In this document: piece after piece, positions 1 to 12,027 of the stretch
How the letters are laid out: each line of letters starts with the position of its first letter
How positions within the stretch are numbered: position 1 is the stretch's first letter
Made by a program: the position numbers and the translations under genes
Source: Nymphaea colorata
Lineage: Eukaryota > Streptophyta > Magnoliopsida > Nymphaeales > Nymphaeaceae
Direction: 5' to 3'
Assembly: GCF_008831285.2 (NCBI RefSeq)
Contig: NC_045147.1
Location: 12,279,427 to 12,343,426 of the forward strand
DNA length: 64,000 nt
The notes under the pieces: generated by a model
What the model was told of the DNA's origin: nothing
What the model saw: only the letters and a program-made list of their open reading frames with translations
Databases searched by the model: none

Positions 1-43
1 GAATACAGAGCCACAAAACCAGATTGGTGCTTAGCTCAGCCAT
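1..43 (-). CDS. Cytochrome P450 copy A, first 14 codons only (cut by window edge)
   Basis: The start codon lies at 43-41 on the minus strand and the frame reads MAELSTNLVLWLCI before leaving the window. This matches the N-terminal membrane anchor of P450 copies B (start at 17885) and C (start at 34967), which begin MAELSTDLI. The DNA just upstream, up to about 1620, is also paralogous to the 5' flank of copy B. Whether the rest of this gene is intact cannot be judged. By analogy with its paralogues it should be an ER-anchored CYP76-like monooxygenase. Confidence 0.8.
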   Translation of the reverse strand, partial: MAELSTNLVLWLCI

Positions 44-1212
44 TTCTTTGGTTCTTCTCTCTCGCTTGTTAGTTAGATGCTTCTTGCAAATGTGGAAACA
101 TATTTGCTACCTCTTTTTTTTACAAGTTGCTATTTTTATAAAACTTAAAAGTTTCTTCCTCCTAATTTAAATAAAAAAAGTATGGTTTTAGCCTTATAGT
201 CTTCTTTCCTCTCTCAAAAGTTGGAAATTTACTTTTCGTTACGTGAACTAGATAAAATCTTATTAGAAAAAGATACCAACTATTTAAAATTTCTAAAATT
301 TCATTGGTCACAAAAATTTATAAATGGCACATCTCATAAAGGGATGAAAAATGGTTTGATTTCCCGATAATGAAGCGCGACGCTAATATATCATGCTTAA
401 AACGTTCAAAGAAGAACAAAAATTAAATCCAGTTAACTTTAAAGGATCTCCAGCTATCCCCCACGTGGTTTTCTGCTGGTAGTTGGCATTTACAGATCTC
501 TTCCTTTTTTTTAATGAAAGACAACCTCGACAGAAAAGTCTGTGTGTAAAATTCGATTCTTAAAAGACGTGGAACATCCCAATATTAAACTTTGTCTATC
601 ATATGTTTTTTGGTTTTCTGATATTTTCTCTAGTTCTTAGCTGCAACCTCTTAAATTCTCATAACTTTCCTTTCAGATGTCATCTTCACTTTCACGTAAC
701 ATCAACGGAGAGAGAGACTAGTGACGGCGACCTCAAGAGCAAGCCAAATCATTCAATTACTATCAAATTGACTTCAGTCTGTCCATGAGAGCGCTGTCTA
801 ACATGCCATGAACTAATCAAAATCATTCTCAATGAATCCATATTGAGTGATTTAAATTTGTTCATCAGGTCCGGATGGAGATGAAGATCATGAACGACAC
901 CGAGTTGCCCAAGGGGTTTCCATGTAGCCTTTCCTTCCTCATCTTTTACGCCACGCACCCTCGTGCCCACTTACATACTGCAAGCGCCTTTGCTGGCCCC
1001 GAATCAGTGGACAAAATGGGTGAGAGGGAGTAAGAGAGGGGGCAAGGAAAGATGCCTGATCAATCTTTGTCGCCCACCCAAACATCTCACTTCTGAAGAA
1101 AAATTGGAAAAATGAAAAATCATTGACGGCCTTATTCGGTTCAAAGTTTCTGATAGTTTCAAGGCTGATTTAGAATCCACGCACCATGTAAACAAACATT
1201 GGATCTTACCAT

Positions 1213-1278
<66 letters not shown>

Positions 1279-1620
1279 CATTGAATCCTTGGATGTGAAT
1301 TTCCCGATAAGTACCTCCTAATTAAGAGACAAAGGTGCTGGTTGATCCTGAAAATATATATAAAGTTGCCGAATGTATTAGCAAATAATAAATTGACATT
1401 TAACTTTTAGAAGTTAATAAATAATCATTCTAGTTACGTGTAGATAATTTTTTTGTTAGAAAGCACAATTTAAAATTTCGTAGGTTATAAAATTTTGTAC
1501 ATCACGCATCTAAAACAAGGGGATGCAAAATTAAGTTTGCTGATAGTGAAGCATGATCTCAATGACTGCCACATGGAGATCAGAAATATCGTACAAGCAA
1601 GGGAGGAGAGAGAAGCTCTA
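44..1620 (-). promoter_or_regulatory. 5' flank of P450 copy A, duplicated with the copy B flank
   Basis: Blocks of this flank match 17886-18780 almost collinearly: the leader next to the ATG, the stretch around 200-300, the block near 1281-1370, and 1456-1600. Compared with copy B, this copy lacks about 19 bp at 71-79, including the TATA box that copy B has at 17931-17940. A second AT-rich TATA-like site lies on the minus strand at about 132-139. This copy also contains extra DNA, including an AT microsatellite. I see no gene in it. Confidence 0.6.
1220..1277. repeat. (AT)n microsatellite
   Basis: About 29 uninterrupted AT dinucleotides inside the copy A 5' flank. The paralogous copy B flank lacks them, so this is an expansion or insertion after the duplication. 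Confidence 0.95.
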
Positions 1621-1654
1621 ACCAGTTCAATGGCACAGGCAAAGCTCTAACGAG

Positions 1655-2895
1655 TTCAATGGCAGGAGATATTTACCTTTCCACGGGTTGGCGGGAGCGA
1701 CACTGTCAATGTCAGGATCTGCACCAGATTGTAGCGAGCTACGACTTACGAGGCCTTCTGATGGGGGATTTCAATTCGATGCGCTACAAAGAGGACAAAA
1801 CTGGCGGCCCTCCTAATAGAGTTTCATGTAAAACTTCAATAAATTTATCTGGGATAACAACCTTCTTACCTTGGTTGATCTAACAATAGGGATGGAGATG
1901 CCCGAATTCTGTGTCGTTAGATTGGTGCTGTGTGAACAAGCAGCGGTCAGCCTCTTCGACAGGAGGATCTGATCTCACAGTGCTGGACAGAGGGATCTCT
2001 GATCATAGTGCCCTTTTCTTGGATGTCTTTTGTTCTTGTCAGCAAACTTGCAGGCCAAACAAAGGCCAGTTCTGGTACTACAACTTTTGTGCTAAGAAGG
2101 AGAGCTGCATGGACACGGTTAAAGAATGCTGGGACGAACCCCACACTCGATGCCCGACGTTACGTGTCATAAAAAAACTGATAAAAGTGAGATCTGGCCT
2201 TGCTCGATGGAAAAGAAACAACGTCAGTAACATTAGCAGCAGGATTTCCATGCTCAGGGAAGAGCTTCACAGTGTGCAGTCTAGATTAGATGAGAGTTTG
2301 GATGGCGATGCCAATTACAAGTTCTTTAAAGTCTGAGTTAGACCAAATGCTCACAGACGAATGTGAGTTTTGGAGACAAAAAGCAAAAATCAAACCAAAA
2401 GCTATCAGGATCGCTGGTGCACAGTCGGCAATGAGATAGTGCGGATGGTTAATGACTTTATTTCTAAAGGCAAGATAGTTCGCAGCATCAACAGATCCAT
2501 TGTTGTTCTCGTTCCTAGAAAGGAGGCTGTTAGGGATGTGGTTGATCTTCACCTATTGCCCTTTGCAACTCTGCCTACAAGATCTCACGGACCGCATGAA
2601 GCATATGCTAATGTGGATAGTGGATCAAAATCAGGTGGCCTTTCTTCCCGGCAGATCCATGACCCCAAATATCATTATCAGCCATGAGACTGTCCACTCT
2701 TTGAAAAAGCTAAGCAGGGCTCCCTCTATATTTATGGCCTATATGACAAGATCAATTGGATCTTCCTTAGCAAGGCTAACTCCACTCTGTTTCTGTAGGG
2801 AATGGTTGGACTACATTATGGTGTGTTTCTCGGGCATGAGTGGCTTTAAGTGTGGATGGACATCAAGGAGACATTGTCATGGTTGTTTTTCAACA
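1655..2895 (+). mobile_element. Decayed non-LTR retrotransposon (LINE), ORF2 fragment
   Basis: Several broken frames add up to a plant L1-type ORF2. Around 1755-1800 the frame reads LLMGDFNSMRYKEDKTGG, the endonuclease signature. Around 1995-2020 it reads ISDHSALFL, the conserved SDH block near the endonuclease end. At 2400-2740 come reverse-transcriptase pieces, including VNDFISKGKIVRSIN and DRMKHMLMWIVDQNQVAFLPG. The ORFs change frame several times, and ORF1, the catalytic RT core and the 3' end are missing. The fragment stops where the copia LTR at 2901 begins. It sits just beyond the duplicated P450 flank. A LINE-ORF1-like stretch lies at the equivalent place beside copy B (18780-19067), so one ancestral insertion may have been duplicated with the gene. 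Confidence 0.75.
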
Positions 2896-2900
2896 AACTT

Positions 2901-3291
2901 TGTTTAAATCTTGTAAAAGAACTCATAATATGGATATATTATTCAAAACACAGATTACCCCTACAAATAAAAACTTAAGAACACAATAACCAACTAATAT
3001 CAACACTTAATGTTATCACAAATGCTCTCAAACTTCAAGAATCCATATATCTATTAATTACGCAACTAACAACAGCCTTTCGCATCAATCTAACAGTCCA
3101 AACAAGCTGATTTTATAAGAGAGACTAAACTAAACTGTTGAAAATCATAATCACTCGGCTACTAACACAATGTTGAGTTCCCAACACCAATATTAAAGTA
3201 ATACGTCAAAAATGTATGTTAGATTATGTAGAAAACAAAAAACACAAATATAAGTGGAAAACCCTCCAATAACTGGATGAAAAAACATGGG

Positions 3292-3381
<90 letters not shown>

Positions 3382-3764
3382 AAGAAGAAATATAACAACA
3401 TCAATATTAGTTGTTCTTCTTGCAGAAAATAGCATAAATCATTCTAAAGAATGAATGCATAAGAAAACTACAAGAAAAGAAATCACCATGTGTTTTCTTT
3501 TTCTTTTTCTTGTTTTCTTCACTCTCTCTGTGCACATGTACCCACACAACACAAACCCATAGCCGTGTTCTTCTTCCTCTTTCCTTCTCCTTTCCTTCAT
3601 CGTTGGCACACACTCACACATGAGCTCGTTTCCTCATTTTCTTGTTTTCAAAACGGTAGAGAAAAATAGGGCACTGTCAGGTGCTCTTTTTCTTTTTCTT
3701 CGCCTCCCTCACTCAAGTGAGCGGGCGAGTCGAGTTCTCACTTGTGGCTGGATCTGACCCAACA
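2901..3764 (-). repeat. 3' LTR of copia-1 (copia-2-like family)
   Basis: On the minus strand it starts TGTTGGGTCAGATCCAGCC, closely related to the copia-2 LTR start TGTTGGGTCGGGTCCAGCC. It then follows the copia-2 LTR in segments: the TTGCCC...GGGTTTTCCAC block and the block near the LTR end. A purine-rich tract adjoins it at 3765-3780. The length of 864 bp is inflated by an (AT)n expansion at 3294-3379. Confidence 0.65.
3294..3379. repeat. (AT)n microsatellite inside an LTR
   Basis: About 43 AT dinucleotides. The related copia-2 LTR has only a short GATATATAG at this position, so the tract grew after insertion. Confidence 0.95.
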
Positions 3765-3769
3765 AACTC

Positions 3770-4785
3770 TCCTTCCATTCTCAAGAGAGGAATCAAAACT
3801 GCAAAATTAACAAATTTAATGCATTGCCTTAAAAGGCGGTCACCCCAATTAGGTCTCTACACTTGTCATGCTCCCCTTTAAGTGGAGACTTCGTCATCAT
3901 ATCTATAAAATTTTTCTCTATATGTATCTTCTCTAACTGCATTAGTTTTTGCTCAGATCTAACATCAATGTGCTTGGTCTTTAAGTGGAAAGTAGAATTC
4001 TTCGCCAAGAGTGTAGCATTTTGGCTATCACATTACAACACATAGGTCTTCTAACTAAGACTCGTAACATAAAAAAAAATTTCCATCCATAATAACTTTT
4101 TACAAGATTCAGTTGTTGTAATATATTATGCCTCTGTAGTAAAAAGAACAACACAGTTCTCCAACCTAGATTGTCATGATACAGCTCCTTCTTTGAAAAT
4201 AAGGACATAAACAGAAATGGACTTTCTGGAGTTCAAGTCACTGTCATGTCTGCAACAACAAATCTTTGTATGTCTGTGTTAGGTTCACCAAAACATAAAT
4301 AGTAATTGAAAGTATTTTTAAGATATCTTAGAATCTACTTTACTACTGCCCAATGCTCCTTGCATTGATTTGATAGGAACCTACAAATTACACCAACTGT
4401 ATAAGCAAAGTTTGGGCAGGTGCAAACCATAGCATACATGAGACTCCCTACTGCGAATGCACATAGTACATTCTCCATTCTTTCTTTCTCATCTCCTGAT
4501 GATGGGCATTGCTCATTTCTTATTTTAAAATGTGTTGCCAATGAAGTACTTACTGTTTTGGCATCTTTCATACAGAACTTGCTAAGCACTTTCTCAAAAT
4601 AGTTTTCTTATGACAACCACAGTTTATTGGCCTTTCTATCACAAACAATCTTCATGTCTAACAATTGTTGCGCTGGTCCCAAGTTTTTCATATAAAAAAA
4701 CTTACTCATATTCCTCTTTGAATTAGCTAATTAATCGACAGTCTTGTCCAACAATAAGCACGTCATTTACAACAAGATAATGAAG
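3770..4785 (-). pseudogene. Copia RT/RNase H relic, 3' half of copia-1
   Basis: On the minus strand, 4589-4335 reads MLSKFCMKDAKTVSTSLATH and continues through GSLMYAMVCT to a FLSN block, near-identical to the copia-2 polyprotein. The end (about 4060-3830) keeps the RNase H tail, including NSTFHLKTKHIDV and TDMMTKS-like residues. The YVDD region near 4760 is damaged. Frameshifts and stops throughout rule out function. Confidence 0.75.
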
Positions 4786-5600
4786 TTATCCAATTTTTCA
4801 CATCTAAAACACTTCTTCTTTGGTTTTCACTGTTGTGTAGTTTCTCTTGCTTTTTTCTATATTTTTCTCTTTTTTTCGTCACTGTTCCTACTTGGAGACC
4901 TAAAGACTGGCTTAGCTGCCCAATGTGATCTCGGACCCTTACTAAACAAAGTTTTCTCATTATTTACTTTGAGTGAAAGTCCAGCCATTTGCTTCGCTAA
5001 TGTTCCTTGATTGATCAAAAGATTCTCTAACTCCCAAAAGTTGGTTGAACTAGCCAGTCTTGAACACCAATTATAAAACCGCTAATTTCTAGACAAAGTT
5101 CACGAATAAGAATTCTCTGCATACGAGCCTCACAAATTTTAGACTCAGGGTCAATTTGAGAAATCTCCATACAACGAACATGTTTCTCTCAGTTAATATA
5201 GATAACTCATTTTCTAACAGTTGTAAGCGGACATCATTAGCTCAAGAAAATAGCATTGCAAAAACATATCATGCTTCTTTAGGAATCTTAGCATAATGTA
5301 TATACTATAATAAATTCTTCTCAATTGATACCTTAATTGCAAATAGAGTTTTCTCTGCTTTGATCATTCATTTATTCTTAGCTTCCTCATCGACAGGAAT
5401 ATTTGTGTCTGATTCGAATACTCTTTCACATAATTCTTGTCCTAAGAAATATAACTCAATGCAAGATTGTCAATAGCCATAATTGCTATTGTTAAGCTTT
5501 TCACTATTATTCAGTGCAACTGCTAATGCTGCTATAATTTCAAAATATAATTAGCCCAATAAATCTCACTATTAAACTAACACTTAAATTGAATCTACTC
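4786..5600 (-). pseudogene. Copia gag relic, 5' half of copia-1
   Basis: The minus-strand frames include ISQIDPESKICEARMQRIL, a block typical of one plant copia gag family, followed by LANQ-like residues and the first half of a CX2C zinc knuckle (CFRC) at about 4800. The sequence then breaks off mid-knuckle and is joined to the RT of another family. It is full of stops. Confidence 0.6.
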
Positions 5601-5610
5601 TGATACCAAT

Positions 5611-6211
5611 TGTAGGCGAAAATGTGGGCTCTATATATAACTCAGATCCAAATACAAATAATGTATGCAGATAAAAACCAACAGTCTCGATGTCTAAAAC
5701 AATTCTCAATAATAAACTTGACAAAGTTGACTTAGTAAAAGCTCATTAACCAAGCCAACAAAGTTCACAATGTGAACTTAACTAAGGAATGATGTAAAGT
5801 ATACCCCAAAGAAACTTTAAATAATACACTTCTATTACTTGTTAAAATGAAACTTACAAAAGAAGGGGTATATGGACTCACCTTAACTAACTCTCATAGT
5901 AAGCTAATATCCAAACACCCAATGGCTTTGCACTTGAGCACACACTTGAACACTGCTCATGAATTGAGCACACACCTTCACTCAACTTACTAGATTTGAT
6001 TTTGATGCTTTACAAAATGGTCAACACTCCTATTTATAAGGAGTACAAGTCGGTAGTGGACTTCCACCACCAAATTCTATATTTTTTATTACCTTTAATC
6101 ATTACATTTAAGCACCAATCATTACATTTAAGCACCATCTATTAAAAGGGAGGCTCACAACCTCTTGAGTCTTCTCGACTCTTCCCAGAGAGTCGGTGAT
6201 GACTCTTTACA
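5611..6211 (-). repeat. 5' LTR of copia-1, with adjoining primer-binding site
   Basis: The ends are TGTA...TACA. Just outside, at 5597-5608, the minus strand reads TGGTATCAGAG, the initiator-Met tRNA primer-binding site of copia elements. A TATA box (TATAAATAGG on minus) lies near 6031-6040. The right boundary at 6211 is supported by paralogy: host DNA from 6212 onward aligns with the 3' flank of P450 copy C from about 32515. Confidence 0.65.
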
Positions 6212-6931
6212 ATGAGATTCTGCTACAAAAACTAGTATGAGCTAAAAATGTCTTTCTTCCACCATTTTGATCTTCATATTCCATGAAACACCAAGGGGCC
6301 GTTTGATGGCCTGAAAATATATTTCTTGGAAAAGTGAAATGGAAAAAATCTTTCCCATTCCCATTTTGATGTGTGTGTGTGATGATTGAGAAACATATTT
6401 CTATGTTTGATGATAAAGAAATATATTTTCAAATTTTCAGAAAATTGATTCTTAGTTTGATAATAAGAAAACATTTTTTCAGTTTTAAGAAATTAGATAA
6501 ATAACCACACCAAATAGATAGATAACCAACAATGGCGAGTCTTTTTAGTACAAGAACAAAAATAACTGCAGTAGAGTTCGAAGAACATATGAATGCAACA
6601 AGATACATATTCTCATCAGTGATAATATATTTACATAAAGTGTTCAGAAAAACTTCAACGTTAAATACAAAGCCAAGTGCATGTGTAGAGTATCCATAGA
6701 AGCAAGTACATATGTAGTGTCATGTACGCATCCACCATAACAAAAAAAAGCTCAACAAAATCAAATATGCCGGGGCTTCATCTTCGATTGCCTGTGAACA
6801 TGAACATAAACATCACATTTTGACAGACATTAAAGCGTAATTAGCTTATATTCTGAGTACAATAACTAACAACATTAGAGCACAGACAAAGCAAACATAT
6901 GAATAACTAATAATCACCAACACAATAGTTT

Positions 6932-7279
6932 CTATGTGTGATAAGTTAATCCGCACCTACGATTTTGAAAATCCACGTACATTTGAGATGTTATTGAAGT
7001 GTGCAGATCATTATTCGATCCTCGATCAATACTTTGTGTCACACTTTCCACTTCGTTTAGAACCGATGTACTCTTATTTGCATCGTCAAATGCACTTTCA
7101 TCAACATCAAACTGTTCTGCATGAGGATTATGGTCTATAATGAAATTGTGTAGAACACACATGGCTAACACAATTGCAACTTGTGTACGGTAAGGAAATG
7201 ACACTTGTGTTTTTAGTATAGGGAACCGTCCTTTTAATAAGCATACAAAATTTAGCTGCAGCAATGCTTTCTTCAGCAC
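6932..7279 (-). pseudogene. PIF/Harbinger transposase fragment (DDE_Tnp_4 C-terminal part)
   Basis: The frame includes LKGRFPILKTQVSFPYRTQV and VLAMCVLHNFI. This is the pattern of the C-terminal end of plant Harbinger transposases, which normally read VERTFGVLK-RFPIL and then CCxLHNFI. The catalytic N-terminal two thirds are missing. Only about 110 residues remain, so it cannot be active. The Myb-like second protein of this superfamily was not found. Confidence 0.7.
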
Positions 7280-8969
7280 ATGCTTTCTTCAGCACATGCT
7301 TTCTTCTTCATGCTCACATAGCTCTGTGAGTCCTTCCTGGTCCCAACAATGATAACAGCAAGTCTAGGCACTTGGAGGAAAACAAGTATACAAAATTTAG
7401 CTGCAACAATGAAAAGCCCCAAACATGGTGCTTAAAGTTTAACAGATGAATGGATTTAATAGGCTCAAGTTATTGCAAAAGCAAGAAAGAAATAACAGAA
7501 GAAAAGAAAAAAAGAATATATGGGGACGAACATGGTGGTAAGAAGCAAAATAAAAAAATCTAAGTACGTTTCAAATGTATAAAGCAACTATCACTTTGAC
7601 AGTGGAAAGTCTATTGTTGCAATTCACATACAAGGACAAATAAATGCATGAAGCAGCAATTGTAAACAATATCCAACTTGGCGATCCTGAATACAACTTG
7701 AAATGAACAATCGGCCAGAATTCAGTCCAGAAGCCAATGTGTTCAACCTGCCAATGCAGATGATCGACAAGCACTACAACTGTTTTCTGCCACTTTTGCT
7801 ACTCCCTTAACAGAAAATATGATATTTCACAAGGCCTCAACTGGTTGACGGGAAATTATGCAGAATCAAGCTTAAAGATCGAGGTGGACTTCAAGGCTAA
7901 AGAGCATAACAAAGCTAGCTTGTTTATTTCTCCTCATTAATATGAATGCTCAGACTCACCATTTGTTAAAGTTTTTACTAGAACTGAATACCCCTATAGT
8001 AGAAGAATGAACATGGTGGTGCAGCCCACAGTTGTTTATTTGCTTTTGGTTTGAAGACTGAAATATAGATCCCAGTGGGGGAAATTTAAAGAACAACACA
8101 TCGAAGGCCAGAAAGAGAAGCATCAAATTCTCGTGGACCCTAAACTCCCAAGCAGTACGAGATTTCGTTTTCTAACTTCAGCCTTCTCAGATGAGTTTTG
8201 TTTGCAAGTGGCTTGCATATACTCATGAAGAAGGAATTTGTCTAGACCACAACTACTCTGTATTCGTTCTCTTGAATCAAACTGAACTCCCTTGTGGCAA
8301 CATTCTATGAAGGGGATTTGCTGATCAACTTGCAATAAAACAAAACGTAGGAATCATCATTGCAGTCTTGCACTAAAAGACACACATACATAAACGTAGA
8401 AATTAACATTAAAACACACACATACACATGTTCATTGCAGTCTTGCAGGACAGACAGCCACAGTTTCTTTATCTGTCTGGAAACCAACCAAGCAAACATT
8501 AGCACCCACATGAAAAACCTGTGAAATCTTATGTTTGGAACAGCACCGACATCAAAAAGAACGGCTTTCTCTTCAGAAATGAGAGAATCCATCCACAGAG
8601 CAGAAGAAAGGCAGAGACAGATTCATGTCTGTTCTAGATCCAAGCTTTATTAGAGAAAAATACAGGAACATTCAATAGTCAAGCTAATTGGCAAGCATGA
8701 CTTAAGAAGTTAATGCATTTGTGAAGAAACCAGTCAACTACTAAATTTACAAACTTAACAAAATCGATCTCTGCGACAAGAAACCCTCACAAAAAGTAAA
8801 AGGGGATAGAGAAATAGACTGGACTTTCTATATGGAATCCCTCGGGAAAAAAAATTCTTTCACAGTAGGGCCAAAATAGAAAGAAGGATTTCCAAAAATT
8901 TAGCAGGAAACGGAAAAAAATTTAAATACTATTCACCATTCATGTTCAAACACTAACCTTCGACGAGGA

Positions 8970-9155
8970 TGGGAGTAGGAGAGTGAGAGGGCGAGAGAGA
9001 CAAGGAGGGGAGCAGGAGAGTGAGAGGGCTAGAGAGACAACGAGGGGTGAAGGAGACTCAGAGGGCGAGAGAGACGACGAGGGGAGAAGGAGACTCAGAG
9101 GGCGAGAGAGACGAGGGAGGGAGCAGGAGAGTGAGAGGGCAAGAGAGACGACGAC
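8970..9155. repeat. GA-rich minisatellite, unit about 37 bp
   Basis: About five degenerate units containing GAGAGTGAGAGGGCGAGAGA, with strong purine bias on the plus strand. It lies about 270 bp inside the right end of the Harbinger-like element. It opens frames of E/R/G-rich peptides in two phases and antisense, which is typical of simple repeats and not of a gene. Confidence 0.85.
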
Positions 9156-10192
9156 CAGCAGGCAGGACGGAGGCAGTTGCGGGCCTGCGGCAGGAGGGAG
9201 AGGAAGGTGATGCGTTGCGTGGGTGCCCTAACGGGCAGAAAAATAAAACCGGCAAAATGTTTCCACCTCTCGCAGTGGAAAAATGTTTCCGGAAATATTT
9301 TTCCTGAAACTTGTTTAACGGTTACATTTTTCATTCCACTTCTGATGGAATGAGAAAAATTTTGAATATTTGAAATTTTTTTCCATCACTACAGGACATT
9401 TCCAGGCCATCAAACAGCCCCCAAAGAAAATCTAGAATAATTTTTTCACCCCATCAAATAGTGAAAAAGTTATTGTCCATAAATGTTTTTTCATCCTCAT
9501 TTTAAACTTAGAATAATTTTTCTAGAACAAGTTTCCATAAAGTCTTATAGAACAAGTTTCCATAAAGTCTTATTCCAGGCCGTCAAGCGACCGTGGAGAA
9601 GGGAACACATTGAGAGGTATAGCTTTTTGCAGAGTTAAGCCAAACTTGGCTTTCACATCCAGTTGCTCGGGGCCCATCCCATGAGGGAGATTCCATGAAA
9701 ATGAATGGAGGAGAGAAGCCAACACAAGATGAGCCATGCGGACCCCTAAAGGCATGCCAGGGCAGATCCTCCTTCCGGTGCCAAAAGGGATGAAATGAAA
9801 GTCCTTTCCTTTGAAATTTACAACAGAATTTAGAAATCTCTCCGGTAAGAAAGATGTTGCATTTCCCAGTTGGCAGGGTCACGGCCGATGGCCCATGCAT
9901 TGACAAGGACCTGAGTGTTCTTAGGGATGGTAAAGCCAGCTACCTCTGTAGTTACATCTGCTCTATGTAGGACGAGAAGAGGAACCGGCGGGTGCAACCG
10001 CAGGGTCTCCTTCACCAGTGCTTGTAAGTAAGGGAGGTGCTGGATATCAGACTCCTTCACAAGACGTTCTGTGCTGATGGTTCGTTTCAACTCAAGCTGT
10101 GCTGTGGACATCTTGTCTGGGTGTCGAAGCATTTCAGTCATGGCCCATTCTATGGTGGTAGAAGCTGTGTCACTTCCACCAATGAACTTGTC

Positions 10193-11535
10193 CTGATTTA
10201 CCAAACAATGACCGTGTAATTAGGTCAAATACTTTGTGATTTAACAGTAATGAAGAATGACAACACAACGCAGCATGTGGTGCTGCTTTGACCTTGATAA
10301 AATTTCAATTTCCAAATTGAGTTGTCTGGCAATAGTAACAGTAACAGCTTATTATAAAGCTGCCCTAAAGATTGTAACTGGTTTATGAAACAATGTATTA
10401 CACAGTTCCATGAATATGTAACCTGCCCCAACCTTTATAGCAAATGCAGGGAATAGTAACAAGCTATTTTCATTGCGCAACCACTCCCAAAGAGTATGAA
10501 AGGACCATAAATCCCACAATTGAACTCTTCATGACTAAAAAAGAAGTTTTTTTCTGGTTAAATTTGAAAAAACAAAAAGCCAAGTGTGCGGAGGAGGTCA
10601 CATATTCCTAGGGAACATAGGGTGGATCAAGCAGCCCAATTGTAGGTGAACCTGGTTGTATATGTTGGACTCGTGTACGAAAATTTTGTGCACTAGTATG
10701 GTTAATGACAAAATTACCCTTGCTTGATAAAGAAAATCGTGTAGGTAAAGAAAGAAAATTGAAAAAAATAAAAAATTGAAAAGAACATTTTTTTTCTATA
10801 ATTTTAAAAATGTCCCATTGTTGTGTGTCCGGACCAGCGCACGCAACTCAAACTCCATGGCAAGAGGGCCCACAGGAACACACCAATCCATGTTACAGGG
10901 AAAGATGCAATGGCGTCCCCTGTAAAACCACAAGTGCCTGTTTTTTGCGTTCAGTCGTGGAGCCAAAAAAAAAAATCGGGAGAGATACACTCGTTTATAT
11001 TTGAAGATGTTAATATAAAAATAAAGAAACATTGAGTGCATCCTGTCCTCATTTGTTTTTTATTTTTACACAATTAATGTTGGGTTTTTTTCAAGTTTTT
11101 TCTTCGTTCGTTCTTTATTCTTTGCCTAAAATATAAAACAAGAAACCACATGTCTTGCTACCATTATTTTTCAACACCATAACTTTATTTCGCCTGAGCC
11201 ATCTTTAAAAGAAGGCAAAGGGTTCTTTTGATATACATTCGGTCATTCCTTTTTAACTGTGGTTAAGCGGACGTACTTGTAAGGAGAAGGTAAAGGAAAG
11301 GATCGTTTTGAAAATACCCCTAGAAATTAACCTGGCCGACAGATGCAGGTAAAATAATAAGCTTTCATATTAAAATTGGAGATCTTTCCCAGAATCGCCC
11401 GAACTCAGTATGAAACCTACTTGAAAAATTTTATTAAACTATATGTGATTGGTATATGACTCAGGAACTTGTAAGAAAATAATATACAAGAAACAAAAAA
11501 TAAAGAAGAACTGGGTTGAATACAAGGGAGCTCAC
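10193..11535 (-). other. Intron of P450 pseudogene copy B
   Basis: This 1.34-kb intron keeps a GTGAG donor and a CAG acceptor, matching the position and phase 0 of the introns in copies C and D. It is about 600 bp longer than the copy C intron (744 bp). The extra DNA around 10450-11050 holds AT-rich sequence and no recognisable coding. Confidence 0.7.
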
Positions 11536-12027
11536 TGTTAACAGAGGCCTGATATTCTGCCTGGTGAACCCTGAGCTTGGCTCCCTGGTGAGTTCATGAA
11601 GCACTTCCAACAAATCACCATACTTCTTCTCCCCTCCATTTGCAGCTGCATCCAACTCCATCCGCTTGTCGATCACTTGATCAAACGCATCGTACAACCG
11701 CTTTATAAGAGTTGCACTTCGACCCTGCAGACCTTGAGGATCGGCCCACCGGAGCGTCGGGAAGAAGTCGGAAAGGTTTGGCTTTGCGCCGATTTCTAAA
11801 ATCTCCCACACAATGCTCTTGAACCCTCCCGCCGACTCCGACTCGAGATCCACCACGTCCTCCAAGAAGATGGGGTTTGCCACCAAGTTCAGGGTGGCTC
11901 CAAACGCACACAAGCCGATGTCGACTGGATGTCCAGCCGCACAGGCCTTGTGAACATGCTGGAGAAGGGTTTGAACCTTTTCTTGTCGGACGCCTGCTAA
12001 TATGTCCAGCCTCTTGGGGGTGAATAG

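Larger units (their letters stand above)
2901..6211 (-). mobile_element. Chimeric Ty1/copia relic (copia-1)
   Basis: Read on the minus strand, this has a 5' LTR (6211-5611), a primer-binding site, a gag relic, then an abrupt switch near 4785 into the RT/RNase H of a different copia family (that of copia-2), and a 3' LTR (3764-2901). The two LTRs are not homologous to each other, and no matching target-site duplication flanks the whole (AACTT on the left, ATGAG on the right). The protease, the integrase and most of the RT are absent. Stops and frameshifts are frequent, so the element is dead. It could be a recombinant copy, or two elements joined by a deletion. Confidence 0.75.
6295..9421. mobile_element. 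PIF/Harbinger-like DNA transposon, 3.1 kb, inactive
   Basis: Terminal inverted repeats start GGGGCCGTTTGATGGCCTG at the left and, read inward, GGGGCTGTTTGATGGCCTGG at the right. A CAA target duplication flanks it (6292-6294 and 9422-9424). The uninterrupted site with a single CAA is present beside P450 copy C at 32583-32585, which confirms the boundaries. Inside are a transposase relic (6932-7279), about 1.7 kb without recognisable coding, and a GA-rich minisatellite near the right end. A three-base duplication and DDE_Tnp_4-like residues fit PIF/Harbinger, although this superfamily usually duplicates TWA rather than CAA. Confidence 0.75.

Noticed and set aside
3219-3404. Tyr-Ile repeat ORF on the minus strand
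   Set aside because: It is a translation of the (AT)n microsatellite.
8983-9334. Overlapping E/R-rich and P/S-rich ORFs on both strands
   Set aside because: They arise from the GA-rich minisatellite, are open in several frames at once and match no protein.
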